The position numbers and the translations under genes were made by a program. Below, piece after piece: positions 37,379-47,082 of a stretch of DNA of 64,000 nucleotides (position 1 is its first letter; every line of letters begins with the position of its first letter). The stretch is from the NCBI GenBank assembly GCA_015143295.1, contig CM026554.1, forward strand, positions 34,609,531 through 34,673,530, written 5' to 3'. The notes beneath the pieces were generated by a model, which was not told where the DNA came from, searched no databases, and saw nothing but the letters and a program-made list of their open reading frames with translations. The stretch is from Tetracentron sinense. Taxonomy: Eukaryota > Streptophyta > Magnoliopsida > Trochodendrales > Trochodendraceae.

Positions 37379-37580
37379 TGTTGTGAGGGTATTTATGTCA
37401 TTTATATGTGTAGGAGTTAGAAGTCCATATTTTCCTTGTAAGGGTTTTTTGTAATTTGGGAAGATATAAGTATTATCTCTTAGAGGTGAGAAAGACACGT
37501 TCTCACTCTCTTTTCTCCTGTCTTCTTCTTCTTCTTTCTCTCTTGTTCAAACCCTAGGTACCCTTTTCTTCTTTTCCACT
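37379..37580 (+). repeat. 3' LTR of copia D
   Basis: A 202-bp LTR, nearly identical to 31971-32176, followed by the target duplication GAATC and then the rest of E's LTR. Confidence 0.92.
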
Positions 37581-37921
37581 GAATCTTCATATTTATTGTG
37601 GGCCCTACATCTACTCTGTGGGACCCACTCTTAGTGTTAATCTAGATGCACTTGAGAGTAGGTTGTCTAAGGTTTATTTTATATCCTTTGTTTTTTGCTT
37701 ATTAGTTTGATATCTATATTCTATTGTTGATGTAACTGAGCAGGGGCAAATCGGCGATTTCATGTTTTAATGACTTTATAATATAAAGAGAGGGACGAAA
37801 AGCCGACCCTAGCTTGCTGGAGACTTCTCCTTCTTCCAAACTTCTTCCTTCTTCTTTTCTCTCTTCTTTCTACTTCTTTTCCCCTATTATTTGTATTACA
37901 AATCTGGTTTTTATGTTGCCA
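37581..37921 (+). repeat. 3' LTR of copia E (main part)
   Basis: The 3' LTR of E is cut after its first 12 bp (31959-31970) by element D and resumes here, starting at the GAATC target duplication and ending TTATGTTGCCA. It shares the GTGGGCCC and TATAAAGAG landmarks with 6131-6473. Confidence 0.85.
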
Positions 37922-38265
37922 CAAAAACCAAGACAAGTTTCCATATCAACAAAACAAAATAGGATGATCAATAATTCTAAATGAATGGGTGCAGTAGTCT
38001 ATCCTGAAATCTGGAAAACAACTATTTCTTTCACTAATAGTTACAGCCTGAACATGCCATCATTGAGTATATATTCTTCCCTATTAATTGCTCTATGCAT
38101 ATTACAAAAGAAAAATTATAACAAAAGTTTCAACAGAAACTATCATCAACCAACTGTCAACATGCAGTCCTTATAATTTCTTCCCAATGAAAGTCTTTGC
38201 ATGCATCAAAGAAAATTAACTACAGAAATTCAACATCAAGAAAAAGTAGTCTAAGAATGTTGTAC
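37922..38265. other. Intron flank right of element E
   Basis: About 340 bp of plain AT-rich intron between E's 3' LTR and the S6 exon. Apart from the donor region of that exon, nothing is recognised. Confidence 0.7.
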
Positions 38266-38411
38266 CTCCGTCCAAGAGATTGGAGAAAGTTCTGCATATT
38301 TCCAATGAGTAATGCGAAAAGTAAGAGCCCAAGTCCAATGATGGCCATAGTGAAAAGAACTTCCCATTCAAAATAGCTAGGAACTTGATTTCCAGCAAGA
38401 GTGCTGATTTG
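38266..38411 (-). CDS. CNGC-like channel exon: selectivity filter and S6
   Basis: A 146-bp exon entering in phase 0 after ATATAG and leaving in phase 2 (AG|GTAC). It encodes QISTLAGN, the pore loop with the AGN triplet expected for group IVa channels, then S6 with GLGLLLFALLIGNMQ and the start of the C-linker (NFLQSLGR). The S6/C-linker run is almost identical to what is known for CNGC19/20. Its donor opens the 32.9 kb intron filled by element E. The split arginine codon (AG|G) is completed exactly by the exon at 5293-5370, which ties the two together across that distance. Confidence 0.95.
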
Positions 38412-39175
38412 CTATATAAGACCACCATACAGAAAGACATAATGCTCGTAAGAGGTATACCTAATTAATGAATTTAATACTTGAATTTGATTAAATTGAA
38501 AGAAAAAGCACCCACTAAGTTTAATAAGTAATAATACAATCACACTTTATATGCCAGATAGATCGACAAAGGTTAAAATTAATCTTTCCTGATTATCGTC
38601 AAGACTATTAGTTTTAGTAAGAAGCTTTCTCAGTGTCACCCTCTCATGTTAAGGAGATTCCATGAATTAAAACCTTTTCTCCCTTGCCAACATGACATTC
38701 ATGCCAAGTGGGCAAAAGGCTTTAGTTTTTAGTTCATTTCACGTGACATATCTTTTCGAACTTTGCTTAAGATTCTGAATTAGAATGACACTAATGATTC
38801 AAGGATTGAACTACACATGTTAGTTAAATCAATTATGCTTTAAGAAAAATATATTAATGGTTCGGACTACAGCGATGGGAAGTGACAATACCAGGAAAGA
38901 CTCAAACAGGAATAAAAGTTAGAAAATATGGTGAAAAAAGCATGCTCTAGCTAACCAACCAAGATGTGAAATTAAATGGAAATGATTAGATTAGACTTCA
39001 AGTCCTAGCACTTTTAGACACTGAAATTACTGCATTGTCATGAATTATCTTAATCTATTCATGTGAAATGCATTATAGGATCTGCTTTCTGCCCAAAAGG
39101 TAACCTAAATGGATATCGTTTTATGTACAAATGAGTCAAAGAAGAAACAAATATCCAATAAGATATCAGGAGTAC
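38412..39175. other. Short intron splitting the pore
   Basis: A 764-bp intron between the turret/pore-helix exon and the filter/S6 exon, with canonical GTACTC donor and ATATAG acceptor on the minus strand. No repeat or gene was recognised. It is the only intron here with no transposon. Confidence 0.8.
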
Positions 39176-39439
39176 CTGGAAGCCCCAAAACAAAGAATAT
39201 ACATATCTTGTAACAACACTAGATTTCGTGGTAAGACCAACAGCTTGTACGTAGATTCCATAATTGAAAGAGCCATTTGTGACAAAACAGTCACTAGCAT
39301 CTGTACTGTTTGTCCAGTTGTTCCATTCTGGCTTCGATTCGAACTTGTCAATAGCCTCCCCACGTCCACAATCTATGAATTCCTTACAATCTTTTATATG
39401 AGATTGGATGCAGGCATCTCGAAGACACTGATTTACCCT
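39176..39439 (-). CDS. CNGC-like channel exon: turret and pore helix
   Basis: A phase-0 exon of 264 bp (88 codons), with acceptor TGTTTCAG and donor CAG|GTACTC. It starts RVNQCLRDAC and ends YVYSLFWGFQ. It encodes the extracellular loop between S5 and the pore, then the pore helix. Six cysteines lie in the loop, in CLRDAC, DCKEF, IDCGRG and DCF. Three potential N-glycosylation sequons (NWT, NST, NGS) fit an extracellular side. VGLTTKSSVVTRY matches the conserved run before the filter in CNGC19/20 proteins. The next exon begins QISTLAG, so the pore is split by a short 764-bp intron. Confidence 0.95.
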
Positions 39440-41014
39440 CTGAAACAAAAGTTAATAAAAAGGAACAGTGAAAATTGAAATCTAACCTTCTGCATACATT
39501 AAAATTGCAACCAATTGAGAAGTGTCTGACAATCAAATCAAAACAGAAAAGAAATATTTAATAAATAAAAAGAAAGAAAAGATAAACGTAAATCTATATT
39601 GTCGCAATATCTAGACAAACCAGGAAAACCAAATATTTCAGCACAGAATATGGATTCCAACAAGTATGGAAAAGTTTTCCAAAGAAATCAAATAAACATG
39701 GAATTTGTTTTATCATCTTCAAGAGTGAAGAGATTTTGCAGTAAACTTACATGCAGAGATGTACGGAACATTCACCAACTGAAGCGAGCCAGGGGCATGT
39801 TTTAGTCACTCTGGATTCCAGGGTGTTATTTCGAGGTGGAAGAAAAGATTGTTAAATCAACACATGTACCAGCTAATGTTGATAGGTAACAAGGATTAGA
39901 TACGTTGTCTTGGTGCGTCACAGCCAACAGCAAAACCGATATGAGTAGGTGCCAATGCCATTTCATTGCTATTTTTGAATACTATATGAAGTTTACTGAA
40001 AACTCAGCCTTGAACAGATACCCACCCCTTCACTCCCTTCCCCCCAATCCCAAGATGAAAAAATAAATAAATTTTAAAGAAAAGAAAAGAAAATGAAAAA
40101 GAAAAGTAACAAGAGAAAAAAGGAAACATTTAAAATTAGAAAGATGCTCTTCACTTAGTTTTTTAGACCTAAGATTAAATCATCCATATGCCTAAGGTGA
40201 ATATGAAGAGAGAAAATAAACGACGACTAAAGAAAACAGAAAGTTATAGCAGAAAAATAGTAAGGGTTTGAGAGACTGGTGTTTGTTGACCACATGTCTC
40301 CAACCTCCAAACTCCATAGGGAAGCTATAACTTATAACCATATTTCTATAAGCGAGGTATTTCACAGAAAATTATAATAAATACCTCAGAAGCTCACAAC
40401 ATCCTAATTTACAACAAATGGGATATAATATAAACTATCACACGTATGAAGAGAAAATAAATGATGACTAAAGAAAACAAAAAGTGATAGCAGAAAAATA
40501 GTAAGGGTTTGAGAGACTGGTGTTTGTTGACCACCCACCTCCACCCGCCAAACTCCATAGGGAAGTTAAATCATATTTCTATAAGCGAGGTGTTTCACGA
40601 AAAGTTATAATAAATAACCCAAAAGCTCACAATATCCTAATTTATAACAAATGGGAAATTATATAAATTATCACACATATATGAGACTACATTACCCACT
40701 CAAGTCTGGTAGAAATGGGGAAAACAATGAGCCATCCAACTTGGTGGTAACGAGTTTTGGAAAAGGAGTGACTATTGTGAATCAGTTGAACATCGTGCAT
40801 TTTGTGACAAAGTCGTATGATTAGAATAAATTTAGAGTAGAATCACTTATCATTTTGGATCTACTTGACCCAATAATGCAACCACGAAGAGTAAGTTCAC
40901 TACTTCAATCATTCGATAAGTATAGTTCTTTTGTTCCTTTCTTTTATTTGGTTCTTGCTTGTTTATTTAGGGGACCTAAGTGTATGATCTCAATCAATTT
41001 GGGGGATTGAATAC
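39440..41014. other. Intron stretch before element K
   Basis: AT-rich intron. It contains an A-rich low-complexity run (about 40055-40130) and a two-unit tandem duplication at about 40201-40683. No coding region is supported. Confidence 0.7.
40201..40683. repeat. About 242-bp tandem duplication in intron
   Basis: Two units, about 40201-40442 and 40443-40683, share ATGAAGAG..AAAATAAAYG, the run GTAAGGGTTTGAGAGACTGG and TTTCTATAAGCGAGGT in the same order. By eye they are about 88-90% identical. Confidence 0.85.
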
Positions 41015-42250
41015 TGTAAATTCCATATTTTGGTGTTGGCTTATTCCATTGTCAAAAAAGTGTGTCATGTGTCTTGTGTCTTTGCCTTCAAGCATCCAAG
41101 ACTAATGAAGATGAAGACCGAAGAAGAACAACTGAAGACATTCCGATCATCACTTTCGTTTCACTCCGTAAGATGGTAAGTGACTTAGATAGCTAGTATA
41201 CCTTAGGGGAATTGACTTAGAATAATCAATATACCTTAGGTGACTAGTAACAATGACCGTTTGAGGGATTTCCAGTCTTTAGAGCTCAAATTGATCAAAT
41301 ATGGAATTGGGCGTTTGAACAGGCCTCTAGTCGTTTGAACGGACCACGAGGGCGTTCAAACGGATGTTCATATTTCGAATTCCAGTAGCCTCTCTGGCAT
41401 TCCGTTCGCAGCCGTTTGCAACTCGTTTTCTGGTCATTCGAACGCTCATCTGGTTGTTCGAACGGTCTGCGCGAAAACAGAGTTTTAAAGTGTTTCTAAT
41501 TCTAGTTTTTGATCCCTATTTATTGGTTTGTTCCCCAGAAAAAACCAAAGAAGTTTAGAGAGTTTCATTGAGACTATTAAGGTTTCCCAAACTCATTCTT
41601 CTCTCCTCTTCCATCCTAGAGATTGCAAGTCTTTGGTTTCATTCTTGTTTGCTTGGATTTTCTAATTGTTGGAATTCATCTAGGGTTTGATTTTAATTAA
41701 CCCATTCTGTTAAGAACAACTTGGCCGGTGTGATCCGGAGCCTTTGTGAAGGAGATCGATCCGAAGAAGGATCGTGGTTGTGATATTTGGTCGGTGGAAT
41801 CCGAAGTCATCACTGACGGAGATCGATCTTTAGAGATCGTGGTTGTGGTGAAGACACAAGAGAAGAACAGGCTACTGCGGTAGATTGCGAGTCTTGCGAG
41901 ATCGCGATTACTTATTGAGCTGTGTAGGACTAGCCGTGGATCGATGAGTCAAGTCTTGTTTGGGTGAGGTTCGAGTTTGTAAGTATCTAGTACTTTGTTT
42001 TAGTTGATTTGCTTTGCCGGACTAGGTCCCGTGGTTTTTCCCGGAAGGGTTTCCACGTAAAACCCTTTGTGTTGTGGTTTGCTTGTCTTCTTTATTTCTG
42101 CACTTGATTGCTATCCTCCCTTAGTTAAAAATTTGATTGCATAAATTTAAAAATGGTAGATAGACTTATAGGGAGCCAGCCACCCCCTTCCCCTTGGGTT
42201 TGTGAGTTCTCAACTCAAACATTGGTTTGGGGTTCACCGGATTTTTTGAT
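41015..42250 (+). repeat. 5' LTR of element K
   Basis: A 1.24-kb LTR starting TGTAAATTCC. It holds a cluster of palindrome-like CGTTYGAACG words at about 41308-41465 and ends just before the primer site at 42252. Confidence 0.85.
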
Positions 42251-42310
42251 TTGGTATCAAAGCGGGTTCACTAATTTATTATTGAGATCTTATTTATTTA
42301 TTCAGTAAAT

Positions 42311-43380
42311 ATGAATTCCTTTAGAAAAGGTAGTTCCCCATTGTTCAATGGTTTTAATAATGATTATTGGAAAGCTCGAATGAGAGCGTTTGACTTATCT
42401 TTGGACAAGACGTTACGGAATACATTAGTAAAGGGTTGGACCCATCCTACAACGACCATAGAAGACCAGACCATCATAAAACCTTCAAATAAATTGATCA
42501 TGACTAAAGAGGTATGAGATAGTATTAAAGTTACCCATGAGGAGACTACAGATTATTTGGCCTCATTTGCCTCAATCGATAGGATTGAAGAAACCACATC
42601 TATTGTTAGTATGAGTGACTCGAATTCTGAGGGAGACCTCGAGACAGTTAATGAGCTGTTTGAGGAATGCCTAAAGCTGAAAAAGGCTCAAATTTCCTTG
42701 ATCAAAAAGGTCAAATCCATTGAATTGGAAAAAGATGCCTTAGACCAAGTGGCTTCTGGGTTGAAAGCTCTTGTGTCGCAGCTTGAGGAAGAGAAGGCTT
42801 CCCTCCTTGTCAAGACTCAGCTTCTTGAATCTGATCTTCATGTTTGTCTTGATCAAAAGACAAGTCTTGAAATCAAGTTAGCTGATCTTGAGCAAGATCA
42901 GCGGTGTGGAGATGAAAAGGGAACTCCATCTACCTCGAACACTTAGGCTGGTGCTAAAAGGCATCCTCCTATTAAAGGGAAAGACCCTTCTACTCAGAAA
43001 TTCATTACTACGTGTCATAAATGTAGAGTGAATGATCATATTAAGCCTCAATTTCCGAAACTTTGAAGAATGCCCAATCATGGTTCTAGGAACCAAAATA
43101 ATTTTAATGAGAATCTTCAAAAGAGAGTTGAGGTCTTAGTGGATTTGTCTAGGAAGTTAAATGTTTTGAAAATCTCTAATAACTCTAGATAGTGGCATGG
43201 TCATGACACTCCTTATGCTAGAAATAAAGGAGGAAACAGGAAGAAGCATAATGCCCGCCATAATTCTAGGACTCAATCTTGGAATAGGAGGAACAGGAGA
43301 AAGAGGCAAAAGGTCGTACCTAACTCAACTGAAATGATTAGACCAACAAGTCAAATCAATCTGTTAAAACCGTTTGGTTG
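42311..43380 (+). CDS. SIRE-like gag region of element K
   Basis: Fossil part with two open stretches (42311-42517 and 42557-42946) and traces to about 43380. The N-terminal stretch has FNGFNNDYWKARMRAF, typical of the large-copia gag domain. Next comes an acidic region and a long coiled coil (about 42640-42890) with heptad Leu and many Lys/Glu. After that lie a degenerate CX2C...H knuckle (near 43014) and an Arg/Asn-rich tail. No protease follows. It is broken at a few points. Confidence 0.8.
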
Positions 43381-45155
43381 AGAGAGGAAGACCATAAGGG
43401 TTTCACTTAGCTCATTCTTGTCATAGCCTAGGGCATGCTGTTCTTGTTATATTTTATCCTAGTACTATGATGATTGTGTATACTATTAGTTTTCTTTTTT
43501 ACTAGTTGTTATTCGCTTTGGTTTTTATTTTTATTTTATTTATTTTGAAAAATTAAAAAACATTGAAAAACTATAAAATCCAAAAATATTTGTCATGTTG
43601 CCCCTATTTGACTTGCATGATCTGCATTCCTTGCATGATCTCTATTTCTAAACCTGTCCAAGGTTGAACATGAGTTTGTTGCTGATTGAGGATATATCAT
43701 CTTCATAGTCTCTTGATAAGGCTGAAAATTAGACTAGTTTTATCTTGCATAGTTAGAGACTTATTCATGTGTGTATGATTTGCAATTTCACATACACTCT
43801 GACTGATTCTTTTTAAAGGTCTAATTCTCAATCTATAGGTGAATGTTTTATCTCAAAGTGTGGCCTAGGATGACCAATCAAGAATGATCATATTGTTAGT
43901 CATCCCCATTTTGTGTATCCTCCATGAGCAAAAATTGTTGCAATGAAAATGGCTACCTACTAGGCTAGTGTGAAAGCTACTATTGGATGCAAACAATAAG
44001 TAATGACTACCTATGTAGACAGTAGGTATCTATCTGGATTGCTAGTATGAAAACCCCTACTGCCAATAGAGTAGAGCTACCTATTTGGATAGTGTGAAAG
44101 CCAGCATTACACGAAAAGATATGTTCAAATAAAGAACATCAAAAAAATTCTTACAAAGTTCGGAGCTATTTAACCAAAAGTAAAAGATGATTATTGAATC
44201 AAATAAAAATGGATAAAGGTGCACCAAAATGTTTTTTAAGAAAAAAACTGGATCTAACTAGGTTTGACTTCTAAGATTAGAGTCTCCAGAAGTCCCCTTA
44301 GTGGTTAATGTCATATCATTGGAACGAGAGAGAAACCTTGATTTTGTATCTAATCAAACCACCACCACACACAATGCTTCACTTTTGAACTATTCACTAA
44401 ATGTGACTAAGTGAATTGGTTATGCTTTAGCATTCCGTGAGATTTTAGTTAGATGTGTATCCTCAGTCGGACTAACTAATCAAGTTCTTCATTGGATTTG
44501 TAATTTTAAATTACTATTACTTGGAATGCTTTTGATGCAAGTGTGTATGGCACATGATATTTTTTTGTATTTTTATTATCTGTTTTTCCTTTTTAGTAGG
44601 CATGGGCCTTTCTAGCATGAGTTGCCCTGTCCTTTAAGTGGTGTCCTGGATCTCAGGGGGAGAAGATCAAGTTGAGGGGGAGTTTCTGTTTATTATTGAT
44701 ATATTTTGTTCCCCGCTCAATAGTCCCCGCATTGTCTGCTTTTGCTTGATTGTATTGTGGTTACCTTGATATTACTTCTGCTTTAAATTTGTAATTTTTT
44801 GTGATATTGTCTTCCTGGTTACCTTTGGCTCTTTGTGCCAAAAAAAGGGGAGAATGTTAGGGTAGTTGTCCCTAGTTCAGTACATTCCTTGAAATATATG
44901 TGTTTATTTATTTTCATATTCCATACATGCTTCTCTCGTTTTTTTTTTAGCATGTGGAGGTACAGGTTTGCAGCAAACAGGTCTTACATGACAAGAGCTT
45001 CATTTTTTACAAGTTAGTTTGCTTTCCATTTGATGTCATGTATGATGTTTGGAGTCATTTAATGACCTAATTCATCATTTGATGTGTTTGGGTGAGTTTG
45101 TGTCAAGTCATGTACTTCAGTTTGGTTTTGTCACAAAATTGCCAAAGGGGGAGAT

Positions 45156-47077
45156 TTTAAAGTCCATTTTCTGGCATTAGCTTATTCCGTTGTCAAAACA
45201 GTGTATCATGTGTCATGTGTTTTGTGTCATTTCCTTCAAACATCCAAGACTAGTGAAGATGAAGATCGAAGAAGATCAACTGAAGACATTCCGATCATCG
45301 CCTTCGTTTCACTCCGTAGGATGGTAAGTGACTTAGATACCTAGTATATCTTAGGAAGAATTGACTTAGAATAATCAATATACCTTAGGTGAATAGTAAC
45401 AATGATTGTTTGAGGGATTTCCAGTTTTTAGAGCTCAAATTAAACAAATCTGGAGTTGGGCGTTCAAACGGGCCTCTGGCCGTTCGCAGCTGTTCGAGCG
45501 GAACAATGAGGGCGTTCGAATGGATGTTCGTATTTCGAATTGGGGAAGGGGGTGTTGGGGAGGAGTTTTCAACTACCCATTGTTATTCGGAGCTTTGGAA
45601 GAAGGAATGGGGGGAGGAGGAGAGGAAAAACAATGCTTTCAAGAAGATCTGGAATCTTAAGATTCCCTAAAAGGTGCAGGCTTTTCTTTGGGCTGCTTTA
45701 TTAAACAAAGTTCTCACGGTCAATCACTTAAGGCATAGGGGAATGATCATTCCCAATACATGTATTATGTGTAGGCAGGCTGAGGAGAATGTTCAGCACC
45801 TCTTCTTTCATTGCACGCAAACGCAGGTAGTGTGAAATCATTATTTGGGTCTCTTTGAGATGAGCTGGGTTTCTCAAGGGGGCTTGGGGGAAGTGGTGTT
45901 GGGTTAGCCGAAAGGTGTGTTCAGTAGGAAAGGAAATGAGGTTTGGAAGATGCTTCCGTTGGCGATTTTTTGGGGTTTATGAAGGGAACTGAATAGAAGA
46001 ATTTTTGATGATAAGGAAGAGTCGATGCCCAAAGTCAATCTTCAAATTGGATGGTTGTTATACTCTTGGTCCTCTGTTTTAGCTGATTTTAAGAAGGTCC
46101 ATTGGACTGATTTTCTATATAGCTGGTCAAGTATCTTAGCTTGACTTTCTTTTAGTTTTCTCTGGGCGATGTTTCTTGCGTTGTTTGTATATTTTTTTCC
46201 TCCTTAATAAAATTTTTTGGTCATCTATCAAAAAAAATATATATTTCGAATTTCAGTAGCCTCTATGGTGTTCCGTGCTTGCGCAAAAATGGAGTTTTGA
46301 AGTATTTCCAATTCTATTTTTTGATCCCTATTTATCGTTTTGTTCCTCAGAACGAACCAAAGAAGTTTAGAGAGTTTAGAGAGAGCTTCGTTTGAGACTA
46401 TTAGGGTTTCCCAAACGCATTCTCCTCTCTTCTTCTATCCTAGAGATTGCAAGCCTTTGGTTTCATTATTGCTTGCTTGGATTTTCCAAATGTTGGAATG
46501 CATCTAGGGTTCGATTTTAATCAACCATCAACCCGTTCTGTTAAGAACAACTTGGCCGGTGTGATCTGGAGCCTTTGCGAAGGAGATCGGTCCGAGGAAG
46601 ATTGTGGTTGTGATATTTGGTCGGTGGAATCCGAAGTCATCATTGACGGAGATCAATCTTTGGAGATGGGTGGTTGTGGTGAAGACACAAGAAAAGAACA
46701 GGCTATTGTGGTAGATTATGAGTCTTGCGAGATCGTGATTACTAAATTGATGTGTGTAGGACTAGCCATAGATCGATGAGTCGAGTCATGTTTGGGTGAG
46801 GTCCGAGTCTGTAAGTATCTAGTACTTTGTCTTATTGGATTTGCTTTGCTAGACTAGGTCCCGTGGTTTTTCCCGAAAGGGTTTCCACGTAAAAACCTTT
46901 GTGTTGTGTTTTGCTTGTCTTCTTTATTTCCACACTTGATTGTTATCATCCCTTAGTTAATAATTTGATTTCATAAATTTAAAAGGGGTAGATAGACTTG
47001 TAGGGAGACATAGCCACCCTCCTTGGGTTGTGAGTTCTCAACTCAAACATTGTTTTGGGGTTCACCGGATTTTCTCA
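45156..47077 (+). repeat. 3' LTR of element K with LINE insert
   Basis: Partner of 41015-42250, about 1.21 kb once the 711-bp LINE insertion is set aside. It follows a GGGGGAGAT purine tract and ends TTTTCTCA before GATAC. Confidence 0.83.
45542..46241 (+). mobile_element. 5'-truncated LINE in K's 3' LTR
   Basis: A 700-bp LINE tail flanked by a perfect 11-bp target duplication TATTTCGAATT (45531-45541 and 46242-46252). It encodes the RT zinc-binding domain (about 45640-45840) with CIMC then H and C in the same C-X2-C-X8-H-X4-C spacing as the LINE at 7431. The rest is a degenerate C-terminal region with several in-frame stops. It ends in AATAAAATTTTTTGG and a short A-run. No RNase H domain is visible. 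All of ORF1 and most of ORF2 are absent. Confidence 0.9.
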
Positions 47078-47082
47078 GATAC

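Larger units (their letters stand above)
31971..37580 (+). mobile_element. Copia element D, youngest of the cluster (fossil)
   Basis: A near full-length Ty1/copia element inserted 12 bp into E's 3' LTR, with a perfect 5-bp duplication GAATC (31966-31970 and 37581-37585). Parts are: 5' LTR 31971-32176; primer site TGGTATCAGAGC 32177-32188; leader; gag 33010-34170; protease about 34170-34330; integrase about 34550-35330; variable linker; RT about 35850-36750; RNase H about 36790-37320; purine tract GAAGGGGAG; and 3' LTR 37379-37580. The LTRs differ at about eight positions plus two small length differences (about 4%), the lowest here. At a commonly assumed grass rate of 1.3e-8 per site per year that is about 1.5 million years, and much older if the lineage evolves slowly. 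It is broken, with roughly eight to ten breaks. Confidence 0.92.
6131..37921 (+). mobile_element. Copia element E, host of a nested cluster (fossil)
   Basis: A Ty1/copia element spread over 31.8 kb by later insertions, with about 4.8 kb of its own sequence. Its parts are: 5' LTR 6131-6473; degenerate primer site 6476-6487; leader to 6764; gag 12553-13220 with a CX2CX4HX4C knuckle at 13069-13111; protease about 13340-13560; integrase about 13740-14300; RT about 14850-15098 and 24434-24990; RNase H about 25000-25283, 30520-30771 and 31786-31955; and 3' LTR 31959-31970 plus 37581-37921. Inserted into it are F1, G with F2, H, a hAT-like element and D. It lies antisense to the channel gene. The LTRs differ by roughly 12-14% by eye, so it is old. 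Broken many times over. No clear target duplication was found. Confidence 0.85.
41015..47077 (+). mobile_element. Element K: gag-only SIRE/Maximus-like copia (fossil)
   Basis: An LTR element in the S5-turret intron, with flanks AATAC and GATAC (4 of 5). Parts are: 5' LTR 41015-42250; primer site TGGTATCAAAGC 42252-42263; gag-like region 42311 to about 43380; about 1.7 kb without coding capacity; several purine tracts (44650-44690, 44850 and 45143-45153); and 3' LTR 45156-47077, itself holding a LINE. Protease, integrase, RT and RNase H are all absent. Long LTRs, the DYWKARMRAF gag motif, the coiled coil and the repeated AGGGGGAGA tracts point to the SIRE/Maximus branch of copia. The LTRs differ by about 8-10% by eye. 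It cannot move by itself, and the gag region is also broken a few times. Confidence 0.85.

Noticed and set aside
37379-38265. An envelope-like gene downstream of RNase H in D or E
   Set aside because: Purine tracts and LTRs follow RNase H almost directly, leaving no room for an extra gene.
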